A stretch of DNA of 64,000 nt, taken from positions 1 through 64,000 of the forward strand of contig CAWFEA010000012.1 of the NCBI GenBank assembly GCA_963814745.1, read 5' to 3'. The notes beneath the pieces were generated by a model that made no database searches, had not been told where the DNA came from, and saw nothing but the letters and a program-made list of their open reading frames with translations. Below are positions 18,576 to 27,825 of this stretch, piece by piece; position 1 is the stretch's first letter; each line of letters starts with the position of its first letter. A program made the translations under genes and the position numbers. This stretch comes from CAWBRT01 sp963814745 (lineage in GTDB: Bacteria > Acidobacteriota > Terriglobia > Terriglobales > Acidobacteriaceae).

Positions 18576-19841
18576 CTAAAGCGCGGCCACGCGGCGTTGC
18601 ACCAGCAGAAAATAAAGAGCGACCAGCACCAGCAGAAATCCGTTCACGCCCAGCACCACCGGCGCGGTAAACAAGGGAACCAGCCATCCCGACACCAGGT
18701 TTCCCATAGGCATGCCGCCGCGGAAGGCGCAGTTGTATACGCTCATCACCCGCCCGCGCATTTCATTGGTGGTAATCAACTGGATGAGCGACGTTACCGT
18801 GGCAAAGACAGCCATCATGGAGGCGCCCACGACGACCAGCATGGCGTAGCTCAGCGGCAGCGATCGAGAAAGCGAAAAACCTGAAATCCCGGCGCCCAGC
18901 AAGATAAGCATGACAAGGGCAACCCGCCCTTTGTTCTGTATGTTGCCCCGGCTGGCCATGATCAGCGAGCCGCAGATCGAGCCAACTCCCATCAGCGAAA
19001 GCAGGTTGCCGTAGGTTTCCGGGCCGCGATGAAAGATGTCGCTCACAAACACCGGAATATAGGTCCGCATGGGCATGCTCAGGGCGGTCATGCAGAACGC
19101 CAGCAGGATCAGCGCCTCCATGGAGTTCTGCCGGCGAATGAACTTGATGCCCTGCTTCAGGCTGCTGAGCATCGACTCGGTAGTCGTCTCCGGTAGGAAG
19201 CGGGCCGAGATGAGCGAGAGCGAAATAATTGGCGCAAGAAAAGAAAGCGCATTCAGGCCGAAGCACCATTTCTCGCCTACCCTGGCCAAAGCCTGACCGG
19301 CCAGCGCCGGACCGATGACGACCGCCATATTGAACTGAATCGAGTTCAGCGCAATCGCGTTCGGCATGTCTTCCCGCTCGACCAGGGTGGGAATCAGCGC
19401 CTGATACGCCGGCCCGCCGAAGGCCTGGGCCAAGCCGGAGACGAACGAAAGACAGAGGATTTGCCACACCTGTACCAGCCCGGTCGCCACCAGCGCGGTG
19501 AGCACGGCTGCGCTTGCCATCTGCACGTACTGGGAGACGAGCAGAATCTTTCGTCTCTCGGTGCGGTCGGCAACGACGCCGCCGATGAGCGAAAACAGGA
19601 AGATGGGAATGCCGCCGAGAAACTGATCGAGCGCCAGCAGGAAAGGCGAATGGCTCAGACGGTAGATGAGCCAGCCCTGCGCCACGATCTGCATCCAGGT
19701 GCCGATGCTGGACGTGCAGGCGCCCACCCACATCAGGCGAAAATCCCGGTATTGAAATGCTTTAAATACCCTGCGAAACGTGGCCGTCTCCTTGTGCTCC
19801 GCTTCGGCGCGCAACTCCATCATCGCACGGAACACCGACAT
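18576..19841 (-). CDS. MFS transporter, EntS/MFS_3-like exporter
   Basis: 421-residue inner-membrane protein with about 12 helices and a cytoplasmic N-terminus (first helix from FRLMWVGACTSSIGTW). Typical of the transmembrane-effector/EntS branch: WLIYRLSHSPFLLALDQF, GGVVADRTERRKILL between helices 2 and 3, and FGGPAYQALIPTLV. Such proteins export siderophores or drugs; no substrate can be read from the sequence. It stands alone on the minus strand, with no clear operon partner and 208 bp before mrfA. The gene is intact. Confidence 0.85.
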   Translation of the reverse strand: MSVFRAMMELRAEAEHKETATFRRVFKAFQYRDFRLMWVGACTSSIGTWMQIVAQGWLIYRLSHSPFLLALDQFLGGIPIFLFSLIGGVVADRTERRKILLVSQYVQMASAAVLTALVATGLVQVWQILCLSFVSGLAQAFGGPAYQALIPTLVEREDMPNAIALNSIQFNMAVVIGPALAGQALARVGEKWCFGLNALSFLAPIISLSLISARFLPETTTESMLSSLKQGIKFIRRQNSMEALILLAFCMTALSMPMRTYIPVFVSDIFHRGPETYGNLLSLMGVGSICGSLIMASRGNIQNKGRVALVMLILLGAGISGFSLSRSLPLSYAMLVVVGASMMAVFATVTSLIQLITTNEMRGRVMSVYNCAFRGGMPMGNLVSGWLVPLFTAPVVLGVNGFLLVLVALYFLLVQRRVAAL

Positions 19842-20133
19842 TTCCGCTAAGACGGCCGCTTCACGCCTTGCAGCTTACAGCGCCGCCGAGCCCGCCACGG
19901 TCTTTTCAGAGTAGTAGCCCACTTGACAGATGTCCGGGCTCGCGGCAACGATGCAAGGGTTTTAGGATGAAGGTCAGCCTGAACTTCGCCGTGATGCCGC
20001 CACGCTAAATGACGAAGGCTGCATGGAGATTCGACCTTCTCGAATCGCCGCGTCCCGGCCGTCGGGTGAGGTCACACTAAGCAGCGTCCCGGTTATCCGG
20101 TAACGCCACATTCAGAGGATAATAGGAACCGAT

Positions 20134-21049
20134 ATGGCAAATCCAATGAGAACGCTGTTGTGGGTGCCCGGCAATATCCCGCGAAAGATAGCCGAAGCCT
20201 TGGAGTGCCAGGCCGACTGTATCGTCCTCGACCTGGAAGACACGGTGCCGATGGCCAACAAACCCGAAGCTCGGGAGCTGGCGGTTCGCACCATTGGCCA
20301 CGCCCTGGCCGCGCGGGAAACTGATCGGGGTACGCGTCAACTCCTGGCAATCGCCCTTCGGAATGGATGATTTGCGCGCCGTGGTTGCGGTCAGGCCGGA
20401 CCTCATCCGTCTTCCCAAGTGCAGCACCCCCGAAGAAATGCGCGCGGTGGACAAGCTGATGGGAACGATAGAGCAGGAAGCCGGCATTGCCGAAGGCGCC
20501 ACCCAAGTCATCGTTTCCCTGGAATCCGCTTTGGGAATTATGAACGCCTTTGCGATCGCCAAGGCTTCGGCGCGGGTCATCGCACTGGCCATCGGGGTGG
20601 AAGACTACACCACCGACATGAGAACCGTTCGCAGCACCAGCGGATTGGAACTTCAGCTCCTGTACGCGCGCTCTCATCTGGTAAATGCGGCCAGGGCGGC
20701 CGGGGTCAAGGCCATCGATGGCGCGTTTCTCGACCGCTCCGACGAGGAGGGATTGATCGCCGAGACCCGGCTCATCAAGCAACTCGGCTTCGACGGCAAG
20801 AGCATCGCGTATCCAGAGCAGGTAGCGGCCGTGCACAAGGTTTTCGCGCCGTCAGATCAGGAAGTGGCCTTCGCCCGAAAGGTGGTGGAAGCCTTCAGGC
20901 AGGGCGAAAAAGACGGCTCATTTTATATTTTTGTGGACAGCAAGCTGGTGGACCCGCCGGTATTTGCCAAGGCGCAGCGCATTCTGGAATTGAGCGAGGC
21001 AAGTGAGGCAAAGACCTTAGCGCGCACTCTGGACAGCTTGCAAACCTAG
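20134..21049 (+). CDS. HpcH/HpaI aldolase / citrate lyase beta (CitE-like) family protein (one frameshift)
   Basis: TIM-barrel carbon-carbon lyase of the CitE-like group, which cleaves CoA-activated or free 2-hydroxyacids such as malyl- or citramalyl-CoA. N-terminus LLWVPGNIPRKIAEAL, metal/substrate region VLDLEDTVPMANKPEAR, then VRVNSW, LIRLPKCSTPEEM, VSLESALGIMNA and IGVEDYTTDM. The last glutamate and aspartates are the metal ligands of the family. One frame change near 20320. A C-terminal extension (residues about 230-300) with AYPEQVAAVHKVFAPSDQE is normal. No CitD/CitF genes are present, so it is a stand-alone CitE-like enzyme with unknown substrate. Confidence 0.82.
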
Positions 21050-21234
21050 GCTTTGGTGGCGCAGCCCTGGCTGTTGGCGGATTGAGCGACCTTGCCGTAA
21101 AGCACGCAAGATTGCCGGCCGCGATCGGGCACCGTCCAGTGATGAAGGTTTTGACAACTATGCGAAACTACATGCATCGGGTTGGGTTTTTATCATCGCA
21201 TCGGGAAGATGCGCGGGTTCTTGAGGAGCAAGTT

Positions 21235-22641
21235 ATGAGATTCGATAGAGGCAAGCGAAGCATTGGATGGTTGAGAGCAGTACTGCATGATGTTTTTCAA
21301 CCTGAGCTTCAACCTGATCAGGCGGCCACGGCTGCAGGTCAGAGCATTGGGCAACTGACGCGGCGAGGGATGGCGGTTCTGCTCAGCGCATTAATGATCA
21401 TGATTCCCCTGGTGCAGGGTAACGCCTTTGCGCAAGACGAGTCGGGCGTTCCGCGGCCACCCGCCGCGGCTGCGCCGCCACCCCCTGCGGCCGGCATTCC
21501 GGAGCCACCACCGTTCGCGGATAATAGTCAGGCGATGCCGCAGGGGCAAGCTATGTCGGCTGACCAGTTGGACCAGTTGGTAGCGCCGATCGCGCTCTAT
21601 CCGGATGCCCTGGTGGCGCAGATTCTGGCGGCGGCAACGTATCCCACTCAAGTGGTGGAAGCGGACCGCTGGAGACAATCGCAGGGCAATGCCCCCGCGG
21701 AGCAGGTTGCGGCGGGCGCGGAAAGACAAAATTGGGACCCGAGCGTGAAAGCGCTGACCGCGTTTCCGACGGTGCTGGCGCAGTTGGACCGCAACATCCA
21801 GTGGACCACGGACCTGGGCAACGCCTACTACAATCAGCCGCAAGATGTGATGGATTCCATCCAGGCGATGCGTCAGAAGGCAGAGGCGGCGGGTCAGTTG
21901 CGCACCACGCCCCAGCAGGTGGTGGCTGACGAAGGCGGCGCGATTACGATTGTGCCGGCCAATCCGACGGTCGTCTATGTTCCGGTATACGACCCGTGGA
22001 CGATCTGGGGAACGCCGTTCCCGCCTTTCCCAGGCTACTACTACTATCCACCTCCGGGAATCTTTTGGGGCGGACTGGCGATTGGCTTTGGCATCGGGAT
22101 CGGAATCGGCCTCTGGGGTCACTGGGGTTGGGGTTGGGGCCACTGGGGATGTGGATGGGGTCCGAGATGGGGCGGCCACGCCGTCATCTTCAACCACGCC
22201 ACCTACGTGACTCGCAGCACCACCGTCATCAATCGCGGACTGAATCGTCCGGGCGGCCCGCCGCGGAACTTCGGTGCGCGAGGAGCTTACGCGCGGCCCG
22301 CTGGAGGGATTAACCGCGCCAGTGTCAGCCGGTCAAGCACGGGCTACCGGGGAACTGCCCGCACCAACCGGTCCGGAGGATATGCACATCCTGGCGGAAC
22401 AGCCAATCATCCTGGGGTCAACCGCTCCTCCACCGGCACCCACCCGCAAGCGAGCGTTAACCGGTCCAGCGCTTCTGGCCGCACTGGTGGCAGCACGGGA
22501 GCGCGCGCTCCTCGGGCGTCGGTGAATCGCGGAGCAACGCCCGCTGGTGCTGGTCACCCCAGCAGCAGCGGTGGCGGACACCCGAGCGGTGGCGGACACG
22601 CGGGTGGTGGTCATAGCGGTGGCGGCCACGAAGGAAAGTAG
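21235..22641 (+). CDS. DUF3300 protein with Gly/Ser/His-rich C-terminus
   Basis: 468 residues. A membrane-spanning or signal segment (about residues 46-63, AVLLSALMIMIPLVQGNAFA) is followed by a proline-rich linker and then the DUF3300 domain: LDQLVAPIALYPDALVAQILAAATYPTQVVEADRW is its diagnostic start, given here only in part. Next come a Tyr/Pro stretch, a helix of glycines and tryptophans (GIGIGLWGHWGWGWGHWGCG) and a 170-residue low-complexity tail rich in Asn-Arg-Ser, ending in GGGHxSGGGH-type repeats. ATG 21235 has GAGGAG at 6 nt. Function is unknown in the family; surface location is likely. It forms a probable two-gene unit with the FecR-like gene 52 bp downstream. Confidence 0.85.
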   Translation: MRFDRGKRSIGWLRAVLHDVFQPELQPDQAATAAGQSIGQLTRRGMAVLLSALMIMIPLVQGNAFAQDESGVPRPPAAAAPPPPAAGIPEPPPFADNSQAMPQGQAMSADQLDQLVAPIALYPDALVAQILAAATYPTQVVEADRWRQSQGNAPAEQVAAGAERQNWDPSVKALTAFPTVLAQLDRNIQWTTDLGNAYYNQPQDVMDSIQAMRQKAEAAGQLRTTPQQVVADEGGAITIVPANPTVVYVPVYDPWTIWGTPFPPFPGYYYYPPPGIFWGGLAIGFGIGIGIGLWGHWGWGWGHWGCGWGPRWGGHAVIFNHATYVTRSTTVINRGLNRPGGPPRNFGARGAYARPAGGINRASVSRSSTGYRGTARTNRSGGYAHPGGTANHPGVNRSSTGTHPQASVNRSSASGRTGGSTGARAPRASVNRGATPAGAGHPSSSGGGHPSGGGHAGGGHSGGGHEGK

Positions 22642-22693
22642 TTGTGAAAGAAATGAGTAAGTTTTACCAATTGTCAGCCCAGGAGGATCCGGC

Positions 22694-23410
22694 ATGAACG
22701 CTCTAGTCCACAAATATTGGGCGGCGCTAATGGTGTTAGTTTTCGGGGCGGTGTTTGCCGCAGCCGCCCCTGGTCCGGTCGGGCGTATCGCGGTGTTGCA
22801 GTACGTCAGCGGATCGGTCTCAATTCAGCCTAGGGGAACTGGAAGCTGGGCTGCGGCGGTTCCCAATCAGCAGCTAGCCGTCACCGACAATGTGTGGACG
22901 GACAAGGATTCCCGGGCGGAGATAAACCTCGGGATCGGCACTCTGGAAATGAATTCGGAGACGAGCCTGACCCTTGCCAACCTTGATCGCAGCACGGTTC
23001 AGTTGCGCCTCAACAAGGGGACCTTGCATCTGCACATACACCATCTCTTCGGCGGCGAGGTTTATGAGGTGAGTAGCCGTAACGGAGTGTTCACCGTTAC
23101 CAAGTCGGGCGATTACCGCTTTGACGTTGATGCGAAAGCCGACGTTACCACGATTACGGTTTGGAAAGGCGAGGGCACCGTCTCCGGAGAGCGTCCGCTG
23201 AGCAAAGTGCGCTCCCACGAGCAGGTGCGTCTGCACGCGGTCTCGGCTGCTTATGAACGGCACAAGGATCCCGCTCCCGACGGTTTCGATCAATGGTGCC
23301 GCACGCGAAACAAGCTCCAGGACAAAGCCTATCCGTATCCCTACGGATACCCGTACCCGCCGGGTGTAATCGTCTACGGCAGACCTGGACCGTGGGTCTA
23401 CGTGCGCTAA
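22694..23410 (+). CDS. FecR-domain secreted protein
   Basis: 238 residues with an N-terminal signal peptide (cleavage near FAAAAPG). The middle has the FecR-like pattern: RIAVLQYVSGSVSI, WAAAVPNQQLAVTDNVWTDKDSRAEI, LNKGTLHLHI and FTVTKSGDYRFDV, that is, a beta-helix/jelly-roll fold seen in stand-alone secreted proteins. The tail is Tyr/Pro-rich (YPYPYGYPYPPG). There is no sigma factor or TonB receptor nearby, so it is not a classical FecR regulator. It ends at a strong terminator. Confidence 0.75.
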   Translation: MNALVHKYWAALMVLVFGAVFAAAAPGPVGRIAVLQYVSGSVSIQPRGTGSWAAAVPNQQLAVTDNVWTDKDSRAEINLGIGTLEMNSETSLTLANLDRSTVQLRLNKGTLHLHIHHLFGGEVYEVSSRNGVFTVTKSGDYRFDVDAKADVTTITVWKGEGTVSGERPLSKVRSHEQVRLHAVSAAYERHKDPAPDGFDQWCRTRNKLQDKAYPYPYGYPYPPGVIVYGRPGPWVYVR

Positions 23411-23425
23411 CTCAACTGCCAAGAG

Positions 23426-23464
23426 TCCCGCTTCGGTCTTGAGCCGGAGCGGGATTCTGCTTTT
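23426..23464 (+). terminator. Rho-independent terminator after the FecR-like gene
   Basis: TCCCGCTTCGG pairs with CCGGAGCGGGA (one G-U) around a seven-base loop; TTCTGCTTTT follows. Confidence 0.8.
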
Positions 23465-23712
23465 CCGCTCTACCTGACTGCTTCCCAAACGCGGGCAACT
23501 TCAAACCGTTCAAGAATACCAGCGGTAAGTAGAGCTGCACGAGGCCGGAGTCCCAGCTAGTTCGTCAACCGTGCCGGAGCCGGCGAGCGGGTCGTCCCAC
23601 AGATTTATGGCACCCCGAGTCGCGTCAAGAATCCCGGGATGCTACCCTGGATGGGCGCACGATTCTTGTTTTCCGCATCGAAGAGAGAACTTGGTTGCCA
23701 CAGCGAGAGACT

Positions 23713-24192
23713 ATGAACGGTTCAGAATTCTCCACTCCGATCACGGACAGGTATTTCGAGGACTATCGGCCCGGCTTCGTCGGCGAATACGGAAGCATCA
23801 CCGTCAGCGAGGATGCGATTCTCGAATTTGGCAGGCAGTTTGACCCTCAGGAGTTCCACACGGATGCGGTCAAAGCTGCCCAGGGGCCTTTTGGCGGTCT
23901 GATCGCCAGCGGCTGGCACACGGCCGCGATCATGATGCGGCTCTACGCCGATCACGTCGTTTCCAAGGTCGCCAGTCTGGGGTCTCCGGGGGTTGACGAG
24001 CTGCGCTGGATGCGGCCGGTAAGGCCCGGAGACACGCTTTCGATCCGCGCGAACATTCTCGAAGCCAGACGCTCCACCTCCAAGCCCGACCGGGGGCTGG
24101 TGCGCATCCAACTCGAAGTGCTCAACCAGGACAGAGCAGTCGTCATGAGCGTCAAGGCCATGACCTTGTTTCTCGCGAGGAAAAGCAACTAG
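23713..24192 (+). CDS. MaoC-family (R)-hydratase / dehydratase
   Basis: 159-residue hot-dog protein, which hydrates enoyl-CoA esters. The hydratase motif FGRQFDPQEFHTDAVKAAQGPFGGLIASGWHTA is quoted here only by its key parts: the Asp of FDP, the His of FHTD and the GLIASGWHT helix. ELRWMRPVRPGDTL is also typical. The ATG at 23713 was preferred over one 18 bp upstream because GAGAG lies 8 nt before it. It precedes the hydrolase pair at 24.5-26.3 kb but is separated by 336 bp, so a shared operon is uncertain. Confidence 0.85.
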   Translation: MNGSEFSTPITDRYFEDYRPGFVGEYGSITVSEDAILEFGRQFDPQEFHTDAVKAAQGPFGGLIASGWHTAAIMMRLYADHVVSKVASLGSPGVDELRWMRPVRPGDTLSIRANILEARRSTSKPDRGLVRIQLEVLNQDRAVVMSVKAMTLFLARKSN

Positions 24193-24528
24193 AGCGGTTG
24201 CGGAATCTCCGCACAGACGTACCGCTTCGGGGAGATGCCGATCACAGCCGGGCGAATCGCTGCCCAGTCCGCTCCGCTAATTTTTTCTGCTCACAGCCCC
24301 ATCATTGCGAGTGACTATCGGCCCGATCAGGTACAGAATTGACCTGCCCATCCGGAGTTCGTACACTGCGGGGTGTAATCCTCGGCGTCTGCACCATGAG
24401 GGACCGCATCTGGCGCGGCGAAAGCTGCGGCGTTTTTCCGCCGCCCTCTGCCGATGGCGCGCCTGGACGCCGCGGAGCAGAAGGCAATCCCTTGAACGGC
24501 TCGAATCGGATGGGAAAGGAACCCGCAG
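24193..24528. other. Intergenic, no gene; holds a candidate promoter
   Basis: No frame here resembles a protein. It contains the candidate promoter at 24339-24367 for the downstream hydrolase pair; the implied 5' leader is about 155 nt. Confidence 0.5.
24339..24367 (+). promoter_or_regulatory. Candidate sigma-70 promoter for the hydrolase pair
   Basis: TTGACC, a 17-bp spacer, then TACACT. Spacing is ideal, the -35 is one base off consensus and the -10 matches four of six. Confidence 0.4.
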
Positions 24529-25314
24529 ATGAAGATCAAGCTCGACGATTACGAAATCGATATTCTCGTGCAAGGCTTCCCGGGCAGATCGGTTTATCAT
24601 GCCGGCCTGGGTTGGGGCACAGTCGTTCTGATTCGTGGCGGCGGCCGGGTGGTGATGATTGACGGCGGCTCGATTAGCATGCGCAAGCTGCTGCTCGACA
24701 AGTTCTCTCAACTTGGCGTCAAGCCCGCCGATGTCACCGACCTGCTGCTGACCCACGCTCATCACGACCACCTGATCAACTGGACGTTGTTCCGCCAAGC
24801 CCGCGTCGCGATCGGCGCCAGGGAACTGGAGTGGGCGCTCAATGTGCCGTGGGGCGAAACCTCCGTCCCGGAGCTGTATGCGCGCGAATTGCAGAAGTTG
24901 CCCACGCTCAAAACCGTCAACGATGGCGACGAAGTGTTCGCCGGCATGAAGGCGTACCTTGCCCCCGGACACACCTGCGGGTCCATGATATTCGTGCTGC
25001 AGGGACGCGAGCACGACGTGATTTTCACCGGCGATGCGGTCAAGAACCGCGCCGAATTCGTCGCCGGCAAAACCGATATGACGTATGATCCCGCCGTCAG
25101 CGCCGCCACCGTCAAGTTGGCATGGAACCTCTGGAATCGCCGTCCCGGCAGCATCGTCATCCCCGGCCACGACGTGGCCATGGTGCTGGAGAACGGGAAG
25201 CCTCGCTACCTCGGCAAACGGGAAGCTGCCATCACCGCCTGGTATGGCGACGAGCTGGAAGCAAAAACATGGTTCGACCTGACTGAAAAAAATAAGAGAG
25301 GAAATACAGCATGA
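24529..25314 (+). CDS. Metallo-beta-lactamase-fold hydrolase
   Basis: 261 residues, cytoplasmic (no signal). The metal-binding motif THAHHDHL gives His76, His78, Asp80 and His81; PGHTCGS, FTGDAVKN and IPGHD supply the remaining ligands. The strands before the motif (VLIRGGGRVVMIDGGS) are typical of the fold. Substrate unknown; lactonase or thioesterase activity would suit the neighbours. The stop overlaps the start of the amidohydrolase gene as ATGA, so the two work from one transcript. Confidence 0.85.
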   Translation: MKIKLDDYEIDILVQGFPGRSVYHAGLGWGTVVLIRGGGRVVMIDGGSISMRKLLLDKFSQLGVKPADVTDLLLTHAHHDHLINWTLFRQARVAIGARELEWALNVPWGETSVPELYARELQKLPTLKTVNDGDEVFAGMKAYLAPGHTCGSMIFVLQGREHDVIFTGDAVKNRAEFVAGKTDMTYDPAVSAATVKLAWNLWNRRPGSIVIPGHDVAMVLENGKPRYLGKREAAITAWYGDELEAKTWFDLTEKNKRGNTA

Positions 25315-26288
25315 CTACCCGCCGACAGTTTGTTGGTTCGATGAGCGCGCTTGCGCTTGCCATGGCCACCGGAAGCTTCGCGGCCGAGACGGAAAAGCCC
25401 GGCGACTCGGTGGCGCATACCCCGCCGGATTTCAAGGTGCCGAAGCTCGCTTGCGATTGCCACGTGCATGTCATCGGTCCCAAGGATCGCTTCCCGATGG
25501 CGCCGGAGCGCCTGTACACGCCCGACTACGCGCCGGTTGAAGAACTTGTCCGCCACCTCAAGGTACTGCACCTGGAGCGCGTGGTGATCGTTACCCCGAG
25601 CCCTTACGGAACCGACAACCGCAGTACGCTCTACGCCATCCAGCGGCTTGGCAAGCGGGCACGCGGCATCGCCGTGGTGGCGCAGGACGTAAAGCACTCC
25701 GAACTCGAGGAACTGCACCGTCAAGGCATCCGCGGCGTGCGTTTGAACGTGGAGACCGGGGGCACCAACGATGCGACGGTTCTCATCAACCTGTTGAAGA
25801 AGGCCGCCGACACCGTGGCCCCGCTCAAGTGGCACGTGCAAATCTATACCAACCTGGCGATGATTCAGGCGCTGCGCGATGTGATTCCCACGCTGCCCGT
25901 GCCGGTGGTGTTCGATCACTTCGGCCGTCTGGTAGCGAAAAAAGGCTTGCAGCAGGCGGGGCTGCCGGTGCTGCTCGACATGCTGAAGAGCGGCAAAGTA
26001 TACGTGAAACTCTCCGCGCCCTACCGCATCTCGGAGCTGGAGGGATACAGCGACGCCAAGGCTTACGTCGAGGCCATGGTTGCGGCGAATCCGGACCGCG
26101 TGCTTTGGGGCTCCGATTGGCCGCACACCATTCCGGCTCCGGGCCAGAAGCGAACGCGAGAGGGAATCGAGCGCTTCCGGCAGGAGGACGACGGCCGCGC
26201 GCTCAACCGCATCGCGCGCTGGGTGCCGCAGCCCGAGCAGCTTCGGAAGCTGCTGGCCGATAATCCGGGGCGGCTGTACTTTTTTTAG
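25311..26288 (+). CDS. Tat-exported amidohydrolase (2-pyrone-4,6-dicarboxylate lactonase-like)
   Basis: 325 residues. The N-terminus TTRRQFVGSMSALALAMATG is a Tat signal with Arg4-Arg5, so the enzyme is probably periplasmic. The TIM-barrel amidohydrolase-2 fold shows CDCHVHVIG, GIRGVRLNVE, KWHVQIYT, VVFDHFGR and RVLWGSDWPHT, which together provide the metal-site histidines and aspartates. The PDC-lactonase-like family hydrolyses lactones of dicarboxylic acids. With the MBL hydrolase, the convergent sugar-acid-type MFS carrier and the DHDPS-like aldolase, this suggests uptake and breakdown of a lactone or sugar acid; that pathway is inferred. Confidence 0.82.
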   Translation: MTTRRQFVGSMSALALAMATGSFAAETEKPGDSVAHTPPDFKVPKLACDCHVHVIGPKDRFPMAPERLYTPDYAPVEELVRHLKVLHLERVVIVTPSPYGTDNRSTLYAIQRLGKRARGIAVVAQDVKHSELEELHRQGIRGVRLNVETGGTNDATVLINLLKKAADTVAPLKWHVQIYTNLAMIQALRDVIPTLPVPVVFDHFGRLVAKKGLQQAGLPVLLDMLKSGKVYVKLSAPYRISELEGYSDAKAYVEAMVAANPDRVLWGSDWPHTIPAPGQKRTREGIERFRQEDDGRALNRIARWVPQPEQLRKLLADNPGRLYFF

Positions 26289-26326
26289 GCGCGGCCCCGC
26301 TCGACGGCAACTGCTCTGAAAATAAT

Positions 26327-26360
26327 GATCGCCGGCTCAATCGGGCCGGCGATCAATTTT
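26327..26360. terminator. Bidirectional terminator between convergent genes
   Basis: GATCGCCGGC and GCCGGCGATC form a perfect 10-bp stem with an eight-base loop. AATTTT follows on the plus strand, and an A-rich stretch precedes it for the minus strand. Confidence 0.85.
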
Positions 26361-26422
26361 ATGTCTTCATTTTTTTCGCGCTCAGGCGTTCGCTTCCTTC
26401 TCCGAGGCGCTTGGCAACCGGC

Positions 26423-27790
26423 TCATGCCGCCCTCGCCTCGCTTTCCGGAAGCGGCTCATTCATGGTGAAGAGCACCAGCAGGCAGAAGAAAGAGCAGGC
26501 GGCAAGAAACAAGAAAACCGTATTCCAGTCGTAGTGGTCCAGGATCACCCCGGCGATCAGCGGGAAGATCGACGGACCGATGGAGCCGCCGGTGTTGACC
26601 AGGCTGTAAGCCACCGGGAACGTCTCCTTATTCGCCAAGCCCATCGGGTAGACCGTAAAGGCCGAATATCCGAGACTCAACAGGAATCCCGTGGCAAACA
26701 GCAAGGCCCCGAGATAGAGGACCTGGTTGGGGGCGTAGATAAGGCTGTACATCATGATCGAGGTTGACAAGGCGCTGACCATCATCAGCGGCTTGCGGCG
26801 CATCTTCAGCACCCGATCGGAAATCCAGCCGCCGAGCAGGTTGCCCAGCACCGCACCGACGAACGGGACGGAAGACAGAGCGCCCATCTTGAGCGCGGTA
26901 AAGTGCTTCACCGTCACCAGGTAGGAAGGTATCCAGGCCATGATGACATTCACGATGCCGACCATGCAGAGCCAGGCAATCGTGTTGCCCATGATGTTCC
27001 ACGAGCGGAATACCTTGGCGACCGTGTCCACCGGTTCAAGACGCTTCACCCGGATCAGCTTGTCCAGCCATTTCGGGTAGCGATCTGGTTGCGGGTTCGC
27101 CTGCTTCCGCATCTTGCCGGCTGCTTGCTTGTCGCCAATATGGGCCAGCTCGGCCGGCGAAACGAAACGGCTTTCTTCAGGCTGGTTCCTGACGACGAGA
27201 ATCCAGATCAGCGAGAGCACGATCCCCGGGATGGCGAAAATCAAAAAAATCTGGCGCCATCCGGCCCAGGCGATCACCGCCACGCAGATGGGCGGACAAA
27301 TCACCGGTCCGGACTTTGACGCCGCCCAGAATATTCCGGCGGCAGTGCCCTTTTCCTTCGGCGGAAACCAGCGGTCGATGGTGGTGCCGCACCCGATGGG
27401 CAGCGGAGCTTCGGAAAATCCCAGCAGCGCCCGGCTGAGTTTCAAATGCAACGGCGAGGAGGCGGTCCCTACCAGCCAGGTCGAAAGCGACGTCAACAGC
27501 ATGGAAACCGCCATCAGCACGCGCGGGCCAATTTTCCGGTAGAGCAGGCCGACGGGAATCTGGGCGACCGCATAGACGGCGAAAAACAGGCTGATCATGA
27601 GCCCCGCTTCGGTGTTGCTGAAGTTGAACTCTTTTCGGATGTAAGGCAGGGCAACGCCGAGGTTGGCGCGGTCGGCGTTGGCCAGCGTATACACCAGAAA
27701 GATGAGGCCCATGACCACCCAACGGAAGCCGGATGTTCTCCCGCTGGATGGCGTCAGCTTGGCGTCTTTTATCGGAACCGGTGCGCCCAT
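26423..27790 (-). CDS. MFS transporter, anion:cation symporter (ACS) family
   Basis: 455-residue, 12-helix carrier resembling hexuronate, glucarate and galactonate permeases (GudP/ExuT type). Typical features are RWVVMGLIFLVYTLANADRANLGVA (key: NxxDRxNL), KIGPRVLMAVSMLL, and RALLGFSEAPLPIG with TIDRWFPPKEKGTAAGIF. The start was put at ATG 27790 with GGAAG upstream; a GTG at 27829 overlapping the aldolase stop is possible. It follows the DHDPS-like gene by 35 bp, so transport and aldol cleavage are co-transcribed. Confidence 0.88.
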   Translation of the reverse strand: MGAPVPIKDAKLTPSSGRTSGFRWVVMGLIFLVYTLANADRANLGVALPYIRKEFNFSNTEAGLMISLFFAVYAVAQIPVGLLYRKIGPRVLMAVSMLLTSLSTWLVGTASSPLHLKLSRALLGFSEAPLPIGCGTTIDRWFPPKEKGTAAGIFWAASKSGPVICPPICVAVIAWAGWRQIFLIFAIPGIVLSLIWILVVRNQPEESRFVSPAELAHIGDKQAAGKMRKQANPQPDRYPKWLDKLIRVKRLEPVDTVAKVFRSWNIMGNTIAWLCMVGIVNVIMAWIPSYLVTVKHFTALKMGALSSVPFVGAVLGNLLGGWISDRVLKMRRKPLMMVSALSTSIMMYSLIYAPNQVLYLGALLFATGFLLSLGYSAFTVYPMGLANKETFPVAYSLVNTGGSIGPSIFPLIAGVILDHYDWNTVFLFLAACSFFCLLVLFTMNEPLPESEARAA

Positions 27791-27825
27791 GTTTTCTTCC
27801 AATCGATCAGGTTGTTCTCCGACAC

